64,000 bases of DNA from Ancylomarina sp. DW003 (GCF_029029505.1 NZ_JAKJSD010000005.1:62001-126000), one strand, 5' to 3'; counted from the first letter of the stretch, positions 25,016 to 34,412 are shown. Notes: generated from the letters alone by a model not told the origin. Program-made: numbers and translations.

Positions 25016-26203
25016 TTAGTAAATCATTTCCTCCCGGAAATTTTCTACAATAGAGGAAAAAGAGTTTGCAACAGATTGTCCCAAACCACACTTAGCTGTC
25101 AGACGCATCGTGTCTGTTAACTTTAGAAGTTTATCAAGATAAGCTGCTGGTTTTTCTCCTCGTTTTACAGCTTTAATGCCTTTCAATAATTGTTGACAAC
25201 CCACGCGACATGGTGTACACTGACCGCATGACTCCTCTTCGAAGAAGTCTAAATAATTATTAAGAACATTATACATCGAGCGCGAACTATTGAAAATCAT
25301 CATTGATCCTCCTGTTGGTAAGGAAACTCCAGTTAGTTTTCCCTGATAGCCAATATGTGATTTTGCAAAACGTTTACGAGGAACCAGAAAACCCGATGCT
25401 CCGCCAACCTGTACTGCCTTAGTGTCGCCATCTCCAAAATCATCAACAAAATCCTGAACACTCATACCCAATTCAAGTTCGTAAATACCTGGAATTGGTG
25501 TGTCACCCGAAACAGAAAATACTTTTGAACCCCATGAATCTTTAACACCTAATTCACGAAATTTCTTTGCCCCATACTTCATAATCGTGTATGAGTGAGC
25601 CAGCGTTTCTACATTATTAATTACAGTAGGTTTATTTAAATACCCACACTGTGTTGGATATGGAGGTTTATTTCGAGGTTCTCCGCGTTTCCCTTCCATT
25701 GATTCAAATAGGGCTGATTCTTCTCCACAGATATAAGCACCACTTCCTAAGAAAATATCCACTACAAAGTCCAAATTCAATTCATCCATAATCTTATGGA
25801 ACTTCTTCAATTCATCCCTCAATTGTGGTACGAGAAACTTGTATTCTCCTCTCAAGTATATATACCCCTCTTTTGCTCCAATAATTTTAGCACACATTGC
25901 CATTCCCGCAAGAACTTTATGAGGTACCCGGGTAAGAATCTCTCTATCCTTAAAAGTTCCTGGTTCTCCCTCATCTGCATTACAGATGACATATTTCTTT
26001 TTCTCTGTTTCCTCAGCTGTTAACTTCCATTTTAATCCTGTTGGAAAACCGGCTCCTCCACGACCTTTCAGTCCTGAATTAACCATTTCGTTGATTATCT
26101 CTTCGTGAGAACGATCGAATGATTTTTGTAGAATCTCCTTACAATCATTTTCATTTTTGAAAATCAAATCTATTCTATTGAGTTGTTTAGTTTTTGTCGT
26201 CAT
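25016..26203 (-). CDS. hydB: Hydrogenase NuoF-like flavoprotein subunit (HydB/HndC type, compact)
   Basis: A 395-residue NuoF-like subunit that binds FMN, NAD(H) and one [4Fe-4S] cluster. Visible are GLKGRGGAGFPTGLKW (NADH/FMN site), CNADEGEPGTFKDRE, GAYICGEESALFESMEG, and the cluster ligands in ESCGQCTPCRVGC with a later Cys in AKCGLGQ. It lacks both the N-terminal thioredoxin-like [2Fe-2S] domain and the C-terminal 2x[4Fe-4S] extension carried by classic bifurcating HydB (about 600 residues). The electron path may therefore be simpler. It starts 33 bp after the hydC stop and ends 82 bp before hydA. Confidence 0.92.
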   Translation of the reverse strand: MTTKTKQLNRIDLIFKNENDCKEILQKSFDRSHEEIINEMVNSGLKGRGGAGFPTGLKWKLTAEETEKKKYVICNADEGEPGTFKDREILTRVPHKVLAGMAMCAKIIGAKEGYIYLRGEYKFLVPQLRDELKKFHKIMDELNLDFVVDIFLGSGAYICGEESALFESMEGKRGEPRNKPPYPTQCGYLNKPTVINNVETLAHSYTIMKYGAKKFRELGVKDSWGSKVFSVSGDTPIPGIYELELGMSVQDFVDDFGDGDTKAVQVGGASGFLVPRKRFAKSHIGYQGKLTGVSLPTGGSMMIFNSSRSMYNVLNNYLDFFEEESCGQCTPCRVGCQQLLKGIKAVKRGEKPAAYLDKLLKLTDTMRLTAKCGLGQSVANSFSSIVENFREEMIY

Positions 26204-26235
26204 AACTCTCGATTTTTACAATTTGAAAATAAGCT

Positions 26236-26748
26236 CTACTCTTTATCTGCCTCAGCCTTGTATGCACTAAGTATATCAACCACCATATTTGGTGTTAACT
26301 CAGTATAAACGTCATCGTTAACAAGCATAGCAGGTGCTTTATGGCACCAGCCCAGACAATTTGTTTCAAGTATTGTAAAGAGTTTATCAGGCGTTGTATC
26401 TCCCAACTTTATTTTCAAGAAATCTTCCAATGCCAAAAGAATTTGGTTCTTTCCTTTCATAGCACAGGTTATGGTTTTGCATACGCGAATAACGTATTTT
26501 CCACGAGGTACAATATCCAGAAATGAATAGAAACTAGCCGTTCCATATACATCGGCGGCAGGGATATTAGTTTCTTCTGCTATTTTAAGAATAGCATTTT
26601 CTGATAAAAAACGATCTTTTTCAACCACAGCTTGTAATATAGGAAGAAGGCTCTCCCTATTTGTTCCATGCTCGGTAACGAGATCTTTTACAAATTCAGC
26701 CTGATTATTCATAGTTTCATTTTTTGTTTGATTCGACAAATAACTCAA
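26236..26748 (-). CDS. hydC: Hydrogenase NuoE-like [2Fe-2S] subunit (HydC/HndA type)
   Basis: A 170-residue thioredoxin-like [2Fe-2S] protein. The ligands are visible as C-x4-C in VCKTITCAMKG and C-x3-C in NCLGWCHKAP. The N-terminal helical part (VYGTASFYSFLDIVPRGKYVIRVC) is typical of NuoE/HndA. It is the first gene of the hydrogenase operon. The ATG at 26748 may be too early; the Met at 26712 (MNNQAEF) is an equally good start and gives a 158-residue protein. Electrons pass between this cluster and the NuoF-like flavin. Confidence 0.9.
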   Translation of the reverse strand: MSYLSNQTKNETMNNQAEFVKDLVTEHGTNRESLLPILQAVVEKDRFLSENAILKIAEETNIPAADVYGTASFYSFLDIVPRGKYVIRVCKTITCAMKGKNQILLALEDFLKIKLGDTTPDKLFTILETNCLGWCHKAPAMLVNDDVYTELTPNMVVDILSAYKAEADKE

Positions 26749-26887
26749 TCACAATACGCAATTATGCAGAGCAAGTAAAACAAGCTCCGTTAATTAACAT
26801 GCATATTAGATTTAAGGTTCATTCATCGTCTTATTATTGTGAGATTGATTAGTTTCTATGCTAATTATTCTTGTACAATTTCAGATT

Positions 26888-26895
26888 CAAACTTA
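26888..26895 (-). promoter_or_regulatory. Candidate promoter of the hydrogenase operon
   Basis: The minus strand reads TAAGTTTG, matching TAnnTTTG, with a TTG at 26913-26915 close to -33. It would give a 5' leader of about 130 bases. Confidence 0.4.
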
Positions 26896-27154
26896 AATGA
26901 GTGCGGCTGATTCAACTCATATCCAACAAGCTACTTTTTCATTTCTTTGCTTTAAGATAATAAAATATTAGAGAAATTTTTCTCTAATTAGATTTTTAAC
27001 CCAATTACAATACATTACATTTCACTCTCAGTCAACCACACACGCTTGAAACATCCCTAAAACCTTGGTATTATAGCAGAAATTACAGATCATATCACAG
27101 TCGAAGATGACCTTTAATTTGTATTTAGACTTTATTAAATTAATCTGTTAAGGC

Positions 27155-27189
27155 ATAAAAAAAACCTCCGGAATTATCCGAAGGTTTTA
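27155..27189 (-). terminator. Terminator after buk
   Basis: On the minus strand AAAACCTTCGGA pairs with TCCGGAGGTTTT (one U-G wobble) around a short loop. A T-run follows. It lies 57 bp after the buk stop. Confidence 0.8.
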
Positions 27190-27244
27190 AATTATTTTAA
27201 TCTCTGTCTATAAAGTAAACAGAGTTATTTCTTTGTATAAAGAT

Positions 27245-28321
27245 TTACACGTATCTCTTTGGCTCTACATCACCTCTCAATACCATATAACCATTCATTG
27301 CAAGAGCTTTCATTTCATCTTCACCCGGGTAAACAATTACCGGAGCAATAAATGAAACCATTTCTTTCACATAGTTAACTAAATCGCCATTGTGAGCAAT
27401 CCCACCAGTTAAGACAATACCATCAACTTCACCTTTAAGAGAAGCAGCACAAGCACCAATTGACTTACCAACTTGATATGCCATTGCATCTTGAATTAAT
27501 TGAGCTTTTGCATCCCCATCCTTAGCTTTCAACTCAATTTCGTAAGCATCATTAGTTCCCATATGAGCAACTAATCCACCTTCTCCTTTTATCATTTTCT
27601 TCACATCATCCAAAGTAACATCACCGCTAAAGCAAAGCTTAGCTAATGCACCTGCAGGAAGAGTTCCTGAACGTTCAGGAGAGAAAGGTCCTTCACCGTC
27701 TAATGCATTGTTCACATCGATTACACGCCCTTTAAGGTGAGCCCCAACAGAGATACCTCCACCAAGGTGAGCAACAATGATGTTTAAATCTTCGTAATTT
27801 TTATCAACAGATAAAGCAAATGCTCTACTCACAGCTTTTTGATTCAAAGCGTGAAAAATTGAAATGCGCTCAAACTCCGGATGACCGGAAACACGAGCAA
27901 CATCAATCATCTCGTCTACAACAACCGGATCAGCGATATAAGCTTTAGCATTTGGAAGAGACTGAGCAATATTATCAGCAATTAGTCCACCAAGATTACT
28001 TGCGTGCTCACCAAGAACACCAACACGTAAATCAGCTTTAAGCTTCTCATCAACCAAGTACACACCTGATTCAATTGGCTTAACCAAACCACCACGACCA
28101 ACAACAGCTTCAATTAAATCAATCATGATTTCAGCATCAATCAATTCCTTAAGAATAATATCCTTACGAAACTCGAATTGTTCTGAAATGCTATTGAATT
28201 GAGCTAACTCTTCGTTAGAGTGCTTAATATTTTTTAGAAATACTGATTTGTCGCCTTGATACACGGCAATCTTTGTAGAGGTAGATCCCGGATTGATAGC
28301 TAAAATTCTGCGATTTTCCAT
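27245..28321 (-). CDS. buk: Butyrate kinase
   Basis: A 358-residue acetokinase-family enzyme of the usual butyrate-kinase length. It converts butyryl-phosphate and ADP to butyrate and ATP, or the branched-chain equivalents. Visible are the N-terminal phosphate loop LAINPGSTSTKIAVY (7-21), VVGRGGLVKP, the ATPase-fold HLGGGISVG and the late GIVLTGGIAHN. The partner phosphate butyryltransferase gene is not adjacent on either side; it must be elsewhere if the pathway works. The gene stands alone, with its own promoter candidate and terminator. Confidence 0.93.
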   Translation of the reverse strand: MENRRILAINPGSTSTKIAVYQGDKSVFLKNIKHSNEELAQFNSISEQFEFRKDIILKELIDAEIMIDLIEAVVGRGGLVKPIESGVYLVDEKLKADLRVGVLGEHASNLGGLIADNIAQSLPNAKAYIADPVVVDEMIDVARVSGHPEFERISIFHALNQKAVSRAFALSVDKNYEDLNIIVAHLGGGISVGAHLKGRVIDVNNALDGEGPFSPERSGTLPAGALAKLCFSGDVTLDDVKKMIKGEGGLVAHMGTNDAYEIELKAKDGDAKAQLIQDAMAYQVGKSIGACAASLKGEVDGIVLTGGIAHNGDLVNYVKEMVSFIAPVIVYPGEDEMKALAMNGYMVLRGDVEPKRYV

Positions 28322-28730
28322 TAGAAAAAGTAGTTTATTGTTTATTTAGTATTTGAGTGCAAAAATACCAATCTCTCTATGATTACAAGACAAATTTCAG
28401 AATCTTTTTCATGCTATACATCACACTACAAAACACAACACTAACAACACTATATCAATCGCTTACAACAAACACATGTTTCGTAAAATAGTTTCAATGA
28501 CATATTTCTTTCCAATTCGATAACCTAATTAAGAACTTTAGTCTACGTTTTTTAAAGGAAGTACTTGATAAAATGGTAAGATTCTTGATTTTAGATATGA
28601 ACTTAAGAACTCAACATTCGTTCCTCATTTTCTCTGCCTTGAGGAATAGCACAAAAGAAGCTTTTGGATAAAGATTAAAAATCAATCCAGAATTATTACT
28701 GTATTAATAAGAGTAAGCCTTGTTAGTAGA
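28322..28730. other. Intergenic region upstream of buk
   Basis: These 409 bp contain the buk promoter candidate near 28360. Otherwise I see no gene, RNA or notable repeat. Confidence 0.6.
28360..28394 (-). promoter_or_regulatory. Promoter of buk (-33 and -7 elements)
   Basis: On the minus strand TTTG at 28394-28391 is followed, at proper spacing, by TATTTTTG at 28367-28360, an exact TAnnTTTG. The start codon is 39 bp downstream. Confidence 0.55.
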
Positions 28731-30101
28731 CTAACTACGATCTTCGAAATCAGAAACATCTTCGAATACCAGCATTGTAGGTTGAGCTTCAAAATAGTTG
28801 AACAGATCAGTTTCAGGCCATTTCTTAACAGAGTACATCACACGCCTCATTAGTTTATTCAATTCCTTTGGAAAATCTGATCCTCTCCATGAAGATGTGT
28901 TCGTAATAATAACCCAGGTTGATCCATCAGGGTTTTGCTTCATCAAAGCTGAGCTTCCTGCGAGGGTTCCTGTACGCCACCATGTTCCATTTGAACGCGT
29001 TCCTTTCCAACCAATGGGACTAAACCCACGTCTGCTGGGTTTTGTCATATATTCAACGCTCTCCTTCGACAGGATATCTGCTTGCTTATCTTTTCCGTCT
29101 ATGGCAACATAGAATTTCATCAACTCCGCTGCCGAAGCAATCCAGGCACCTGCACCACCTAAGGCTTCAATATTATTTCCACCATTACTACGATGTACTT
29201 TTCCTCCTGATCCATCAAAAGCCGGAACTAAGATTGCATTAGATTGCTCATAATAATTCACCTCATTAGGCAATTTATCATCTCGTAGATTTTTACCCAA
29301 GTGCATATCAAAAATACCAGCAGGATGAAGAATATGTTCTTGTACGTAGGTTTCGTAATCTTTTCCCGATGCAGCTTCAATCACTTTTTCAAGAATTACA
29401 TACCCCAAATTAGAATAACTACCACGACTACCAGGCGTAAAATGAAGACGTCTGGATATGGCAAATTCAATAACTGTTTCAGCACTGGCAGGAGCCGGAA
29501 CATTCATCTTTTTAGCAATGGTTAAAGGTAAAAACATTTGATCGCCATATCGGCTTGTAAAGCCTGCCGTATGTCGCAACAGGTGCTCTACATTTATCTT
29601 TCTTGTTCGCTTATCCTTGATATTTGAATAATTTTCAGAATTCAGAATTCCCTCTTCACCAAAAACTCTATCGCTTAATTGCAACTTTCCTTCTTCCTTA
29701 AGTTTCATGATAGCCGTAGCCGTTATCAACTTAGAAATACTCGCAATACGAAATAAGTGATCAGGTTCTACCTTCACCTTATTTTCTTCATCGGCATAAC
29801 CGTAACCTTTCGCGAAAACAAGTTTTTGATCTTTTACCAAGGCAACTGATGCTCCCTTTATTCTCCAATAGTCTAAAAATCGGTTGATTCTATAATCAGC
29901 CTTTTTTGTAGCATCAGAAGATGAAAGTTCATTGGAAATACGATGCGAAACAGGATCGAGTTTGCTATCGTAAGGTATATGTAGTTCTTCTCGTTTAGAC
30001 GAACTGGTATGCGTGTCGAATAATACGACAAGCAATGTTAGTACTACTATTATGATTTGTTTTACTGTCATTCTCCACATTTTATCTTTTAAAGATCTCA
30101 T
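28731..30101 (-). CDS. Serine hydrolase, class C beta-lactamase/DD-peptidase family
   Basis: A 456-residue protein anchored or exported through one hydrophobic segment (about 14-30). The catalytic domain has the SxxK motif SISK (S121, K124), then YSN (Y229, N231) in SYSNLGYVILE, a HTAGFTSRYG segment, and RTGTLAGSS in place of the KTG box. Such periplasmic enzymes include DD-carboxypeptidases, esterases and beta-lactamases. The loose third motif argues against calling it a resistance enzyme. It is monocistronic. A minus-strand TATTTTTG at 30275-30268 could be a distant promoter. Confidence 0.85.
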   Translation of the reverse strand: MRSLKDKMWRMTVKQIIIVVLTLLVVLFDTHTSSSKREELHIPYDSKLDPVSHRISNELSSSDATKKADYRINRFLDYWRIKGASVALVKDQKLVFAKGYGYADEENKVKVEPDHLFRIASISKLITATAIMKLKEEGKLQLSDRVFGEEGILNSENYSNIKDKRTRKINVEHLLRHTAGFTSRYGDQMFLPLTIAKKMNVPAPASAETVIEFAISRRLHFTPGSRGSYSNLGYVILEKVIEAASGKDYETYVQEHILHPAGIFDMHLGKNLRDDKLPNEVNYYEQSNAILVPAFDGSGGKVHRSNGGNNIEALGGAGAWIASAAELMKFYVAIDGKDKQADILSKESVEYMTKPSRRGFSPIGWKGTRSNGTWWRTGTLAGSSALMKQNPDGSTWVIITNTSSWRGSDFPKELNKLMRRVMYSVKKWPETDLFNYFEAQPTMLVFEDVSDFEDRS

Positions 30102-30638
30102 AACAAGATGCTTTAAGGATACTTATCTCTCTAATCAATTTCGCCACAAAAGTGTCTATTTTTTCTTAATAAACAGCCATCAAGATAAAACATTTCCTTT
30201 AGATATGGGACATAAAAAAGCAAGTTTTTGCCTATTAATAGTCAATTCAAAGCCTTATTCTAAATTTCAAAAATACAGATATATACCCTTCGAATTACCT
30301 CTTTAGAATACAATTACCCCCAAAATTATCAAATGAGTTCAACAAACTGCTGCCATATATATCAACCCTTGTTGATCTGAAAAATTGTATAAGCGCTGAA
30401 AAAAAAGAGATAATTATTAAAAAAACTGAATTCAATTATAATGAATTTTAACAGTTGCCAATGCACTTCAGAAAACCATATTCGCAAGTTTTACCTATAT
30501 TTGCATCGACCTTACTTTGAAACTCAATTTTTAAATTTTAGCAATAAAAGTTATTCACTTAGCGTTAACTGAATTGACTCAGTTCGATGTGTTTTGTGTA
30601 TAATAAATTGAGTCCGAAAACCACAACTAAAAGAATAC
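30102..30638. other. Divergent intergenic region upstream of the class A PBP gene
   Basis: No gene is visible in these 537 bp. They contain the PBP promoter candidate (30496) and a weak minus-strand candidate (30268-30275). Confidence 0.6.
30496..30503 (+). promoter_or_regulatory. Candidate promoter for the class A PBP gene
   Basis: TATATTTG matches TAnnTTTG. It would give a leader of about 130 bases. No clear -33 element is seen. Confidence 0.45.
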
Positions 30639-33050
30639 ATGACAAAAGGCAAAAACACGGTAGTCAAATCCACAAAAAAAAGAACACCTAAAAAGAAATC
30701 GACACCAGCTAAAAAAGGGAAGGTTAAAAAAACATTCAAAAAACGTTTGTTGCGTTTTATCTTTTTCAGTTTACTAATAGCAGGTTCAATATTTGGTCTA
30801 TTTTTAATGAGTATCTATTATGGTGCTTGGGGAAAACTTCCCGATTATCATACCTTAAAAAATATTCAGAATGCTGAAGCTTCGGAAGTTTACTCGGAAA
30901 ATGGGAGAATGATGGGTCGTATCTATGCTGAAAACAGAACCAATATTGACTTTTCGGCAATTCCAATTAATGTGATAAATGCCCTTGTTGCAACAGAAGA
31001 TTCTCGTTTTTATTCTCATGAAGGTATAGATGAAATAAGCCTGGTTCGTGTTTTGGTGAAAACCTTAATCATGGGAAATAAAAGTTCCGGTGGTGGAAGT
31101 ACCTTAAGTCAACAGTTGGCAAAAAACCTGTATCCAAGGCGAAATTTTGGCAAACTATCTATGCCGGTAAATAAAATAAAGGAAGCAATAACGGCATCGA
31201 GACTTGAGAAGATTTACTCCAAAAAGAAAATTCTTCAACTGTATTTAAATACGGTTCCTTTTGGCGAGCAAGTTTTTGGTATCGAGAGTGCCTCACGTCA
31301 GTATTTTAGCAAACCCGCCTACAAGTTAAAATTAGATGAAAGTGCTGTTCTGATTGGAATGCTTAAAGCACCTTCCTACTATAATCCTCGTCGTTTCCCG
31401 GAAAGATCGAAGCGAAGACGAAACGTTGTTATAGGGCAAATGACTAAAAATAATTTTATTTCAGAAAATAAAGCCGAACAACTAAAAAGCCTGCCTCTGA
31501 AAATAAAATACCAAAGACAAAGCACACACGATGGTTTGGCTCCTTACCTAAGAGAGAAAATCCGTCGTGAGGCAGATAATATTTTAAAAAAATACACAAA
31601 AGCTGATGGCTCTTACTATGACATCTACCGCGATGGTTTAAGAATAATTAGTACGCTTGATTACAGTATGCAGAAATATGCTGAAGATGCTGTGAGCTCT
31701 CATATGAAAAACTTGCAAGCCTTGTTTTACAAACACTGGGGCAGACAAAATCCGTGGGATAATAATAAAGCCATTCTGACATCGGCGATAGAACGATCAT
31801 CCTACTACAAAAGCTTAAAGAAAGAGGGTAAAAAGAAGAAAGAAATAGACGCTCTGTTAAAGAAAAAGCGAGATATGAAGATTTTTTCCTGGGATGGAGA
31901 AAAAGATGTCAACATGAGTCCGCTTGATTCAATCAAACATTATATCAAACTTCTGAATACGGGCTTTGTTGCTATGGAAAGCCATACGGGTAAAATTAAA
32001 GCCTGGGTTGGAGGTATCGACTTTAAACATTTTCAATACGACCATGTTACAGGAAGACGTCAGGTGGGTTCTATATTCAAACCTATTGTTTATGCTGCGG
32101 CTCTTGAAGCTGATATGTCTCCCTTTGATTATTACGAAAATGAACGTAAAATTTATCCCGATTATCAAGATTGGTCACCTAGAAATGCCGATAATAAATA
32201 CGAAGGTAGTTACAGTATGGAAGGCGCTTTGGCAGAGTCTGTCAATACCATTGCCGTAGATTTAATTATGGAAACGGGAATACAGCCTACCATTGAATTA
32301 GCTGAAGAGTTAGGCGTTGTTTCTCCATTACCAAAAGTGCCTTCACTTGCTTTGGGAACTGCAAACATTTCCCTCTTAGAAATGGTACAGGTTTATGCGA
32401 GCCTTGCTAACAGAGGAAAGAAAGTAGAGCCCTATTATATTTCCCGAATTGAGAATAATAAGGGTGAGGTTATTGTCGATTTAAACCCACTTTCTCCTGA
32501 AATAGAATCGAGCTTAACAGCCAATAATGCTGATATTATAAATTATATGCTTACATCTGTAGTTGATAGTGGTACTGCAAAAAGCTTGCGATCGGTTTAT
32601 GGCTTGACCGGTGAATTTGCCGGAAAAACCGGAACAACCCAATCGCAAGCCGATGGTTGGTATATCGGTTACAATCAGAACCTGGTTGCCGGTGCCTGGG
32701 TAGGTGCCGCCGATATGCGTGTTCATTTCCGTTCATTAGCATTAGGACAAGGTGCATCCATGGCATTACCTATTTATGGTAAGTTTATGCACCAGCTCAA
32801 TAAAAATAACAAGTACAGAAACTATTGTGAAGCTCCTTTCTTCAAGCCCGACAATATAACACTTGCTAAACTGGACATGCCCCATTATTTACCTCCAAGA
32901 GCCGGCTTTTTTGAAAGACTACTTGGTATTGACAAAAACAAAGAGGATAAATTGAAAAAGAAGGAAGCTCGAGCTAAAAAGAAGAAAAACAGAAAATCGA
33001 TCTACGATAAAATCAAGTCGATATTTAAAAGAAAGAATAAGGATAAGTAA
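30639..33050 (+). CDS. Class A penicillin-binding protein (PBP1A-type transglycosylase/transpeptidase)
   Basis: An 803-residue bifunctional peptidoglycan synthase. A very Lys-rich cytoplasmic tail (1-36) precedes one TM helix (about 38-60). The glycosyltransferase domain has catalytic E120 in ATEDSRFYSHEG and GGGSTLSQQLAKNL (151-164). The transpeptidase domain has S478-x-x-K481 (GSIFK), S534-V-N536 and K663-T-G-T666. A second Lys-rich stretch closes the protein (about 750-803). It polymerises lipid II and cross-links the stem peptides at the periplasmic face. It is monocistronic, with a strong hairpin after the stop. Confidence 0.95.
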   Translation: MTKGKNTVVKSTKKRTPKKKSTPAKKGKVKKTFKKRLLRFIFFSLLIAGSIFGLFLMSIYYGAWGKLPDYHTLKNIQNAEASEVYSENGRMMGRIYAENRTNIDFSAIPINVINALVATEDSRFYSHEGIDEISLVRVLVKTLIMGNKSSGGGSTLSQQLAKNLYPRRNFGKLSMPVNKIKEAITASRLEKIYSKKKILQLYLNTVPFGEQVFGIESASRQYFSKPAYKLKLDESAVLIGMLKAPSYYNPRRFPERSKRRRNVVIGQMTKNNFISENKAEQLKSLPLKIKYQRQSTHDGLAPYLREKIRREADNILKKYTKADGSYYDIYRDGLRIISTLDYSMQKYAEDAVSSHMKNLQALFYKHWGRQNPWDNNKAILTSAIERSSYYKSLKKEGKKKKEIDALLKKKRDMKIFSWDGEKDVNMSPLDSIKHYIKLLNTGFVAMESHTGKIKAWVGGIDFKHFQYDHVTGRRQVGSIFKPIVYAAALEADMSPFDYYENERKIYPDYQDWSPRNADNKYEGSYSMEGALAESVNTIAVDLIMETGIQPTIELAEELGVVSPLPKVPSLALGTANISLLEMVQVYASLANRGKKVEPYYISRIENNKGEVIVDLNPLSPEIESSLTANNADIINYMLTSVVDSGTAKSLRSVYGLTGEFAGKTGTTQSQADGWYIGYNQNLVAGAWVGAADMRVHFRSLALGQGASMALPIYGKFMHQLNKNNKYRNYCEAPFFKPDNITLAKLDMPHYLPPRAGFFERLLGIDKNKEDKLKKKEARAKKKKNRKSIYDKIKSIFKRKNKDK

Positions 33051-33060
33051 GACTCAAAAT

Positions 33061-33104
33061 CTCATATCTCACTCTCTAATAGATTGTGAGATATGAGAAT
33101 ATTT
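33061..33104 (+). terminator. Terminator after the class A PBP gene
   Basis: CTCATATCTCAC and GTGAGATATGAG form a perfect 12-bp stem 10 bp after the stop, followed by AATATTT. Confidence 0.65.
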
Positions 33105-33347
33105 CGAAAATAAGTCCGTCAATGACACAAATTTAAAATTTGCATCTTCAATTTTAGATTTCCAAAAATCAATCATTCCTCATCACATCCTAAATTTACT
33201 TTGAGGGTTTCACCATTTTATGTGGCTCTCATTAGCTTTTGCATAGTCAGAACATGACTTATGATTCACAAGGCTTTTTTTATTCCCTCCTTCAAAAGTA
33301 CAAAGCCTAATCTTTTATTTTATTTTTTTGTTCATCAATAAAATGAC

Positions 33348-33355
33348 TAAATTTG
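33348..33355 (+). promoter_or_regulatory. Candidate promoter upstream of the repeat array
   Basis: TAAATTTG matches TAnnTTTG. A transcript from here would carry the whole repeat array as a ~310-base leader before the gene at 33670. Confidence 0.4.
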
Positions 33356-33389
33356 CTAAACGCTTTATAATAAAAAAGTGTAAACAATT

Positions 33390-33641
33390 CGTATTAAAAC
33401 ACGTACAAAGCTAACAAACCAGTCTTTTGATCAATACTAATATGTATAAAGCTTGAAAATTTGTTTTTTTGATCAATATCAATAGTGATAAAGTCTGAAC
33501 AATTGCTTTTTCACCCAATATCAATACTGATAAAGCATGAAAAAATGCTTTTTTGCCCAATATAAATACTGACAAAGCACGAAAAATTGGTTTTTCACCC
33601 CATATAAATATTTACAAAGCGGAAAATGATCTTTTGAAAAA
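33390..33641 (+). repeat. Six tandem units of a 42-bp repeat
   Basis: Four well-kept units start at 33432, 33474, 33516 and 33558 with exactly 42-bp spacing. A degenerate unit lies on each side (33390 and 33600). The approximate consensus begins CAATATCAATACTGATAAAG and continues CATGAAAAATTGCTTTTTCACC. Within units AAAGC and GCTTT can pair ahead of a T-run. The best case is AAAGCAT...ATGCTTTTTT in the unit at 33516, so each unit resembles a small terminator. There are no unique spacers, so this is not a CRISPR array. Confidence 0.85.
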
Positions 33642-33669
33642 CAAATACTAACCCTTAAAATGACGAGTT

Positions 33670-34396
33670 ATGGCATTGATTAAAAAAATTACACCGAGTA
33701 GCCGCAATGGCGACATTAGTGCATTATTAAGCCTTATTCTAAAAGCATTTGCAGAGAAGGATTGGAGTTCAGACGCTTATTTAACACCTATCATTGAAAA
33801 AACAAGAGCTAATGATACGGCACTAATTCAGGCATTAAAACGTTTGAAAGTTTATTCTCAGATGTCAGATAAACCATGTGCGCGATATGGCAATTAGAGC
33901 TTTATTTAAGTTGGTAGAAGGCTACACGTATATCCCTATTGCTGAGATGAAAGAAGCAGCCTTAGTCGTAAACAGCATATTGGAACAATATGGTTTAAGC
34001 ATACAACACGATGATTATGCTGAAGAATCAGCAAGTATTGAATCCTTACTCAACGATTTAAGCCAAGCCGATATTGTAATCGCCATAGCCAAATTACAAG
34101 GCGTGCCAGATGTGGTTACGGCTTTGAATGTGGCTCAGGAAGATTTTAAAAATCTGGCACTGCAACAAGCAGAGGGCGAAAGTGTGAAGGAAGATTTGGC
34201 TTCTGCCAGTAGCCTGAAAAAAGAAAGTATAGAAGCTATTAACGACAACTTAGTGGGCTATATGAATACCATGGCAAAAGTAAAGCCTGCTACTTACGAG
34301 GGCACTGCCAAAACGATTGCCAAGTTAATCGATAAAAATAACGAGTTGGTAAAACGTCGTCGCAAAACAGACGAGGCAGATACCGAAATCGTTTAA
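33670..34396 (+). pseudogene. Frameshifted hypothetical gene, DUF6261-like
   Basis: Two overlapping frames make one protein. Frame one (33670-33897) gives MALIKKITPSSRNGDIS...LKRLKVYSQMSDKP and then stops. Frame two carries on from 33878 with VRDMAIRALFKLVEGYTYIP to a stop at 34396. One extra base near 33875 (CCATGTGCGC) would explain the shift: removing it gives a continuous protein of about 241 residues. The order of features (R-D at the break, an A-x3-L...YG segment, then a helical EES.SIESLL stretch) resembles a Bacteroidota family I know as DUF6261; that match is from memory. A sequencing error cannot be excluded. Confidence 0.65.
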
Positions 34397-34412
34397 GGTG
34401 ACTTAAAACAAG

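Larger units (their letters stand above)
26749..27244. other. Intergenic region between hydrogenase operon and buk
   Basis: These 496 bp hold no gene. They contain a candidate hydrogenase promoter (26888-26895, minus) and the buk terminator (27155-27189). The rest is featureless AT-rich sequence. Confidence 0.6.
33051..33669. other. Intergenic region with terminator, promoter candidate and tandem repeats
   Basis: These 619 bp contain the PBP terminator (33061-33104), a TAnnTTTG promoter candidate (33348) and a 42-bp tandem repeat array (33390-33641). No protein gene is visible. Confidence 0.75.

Noticed and set aside
28731-30101. Antibiotic-resistance beta-lactamase
   Set aside because: SxxK and YxN are present but the third box is loose and the family is broad, so only serine hydrolase is supported.
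33390-33641. CRISPR array
   Set aside because: The units are directly adjacent 42-bp copies without unique spacers, and no cas genes are near.
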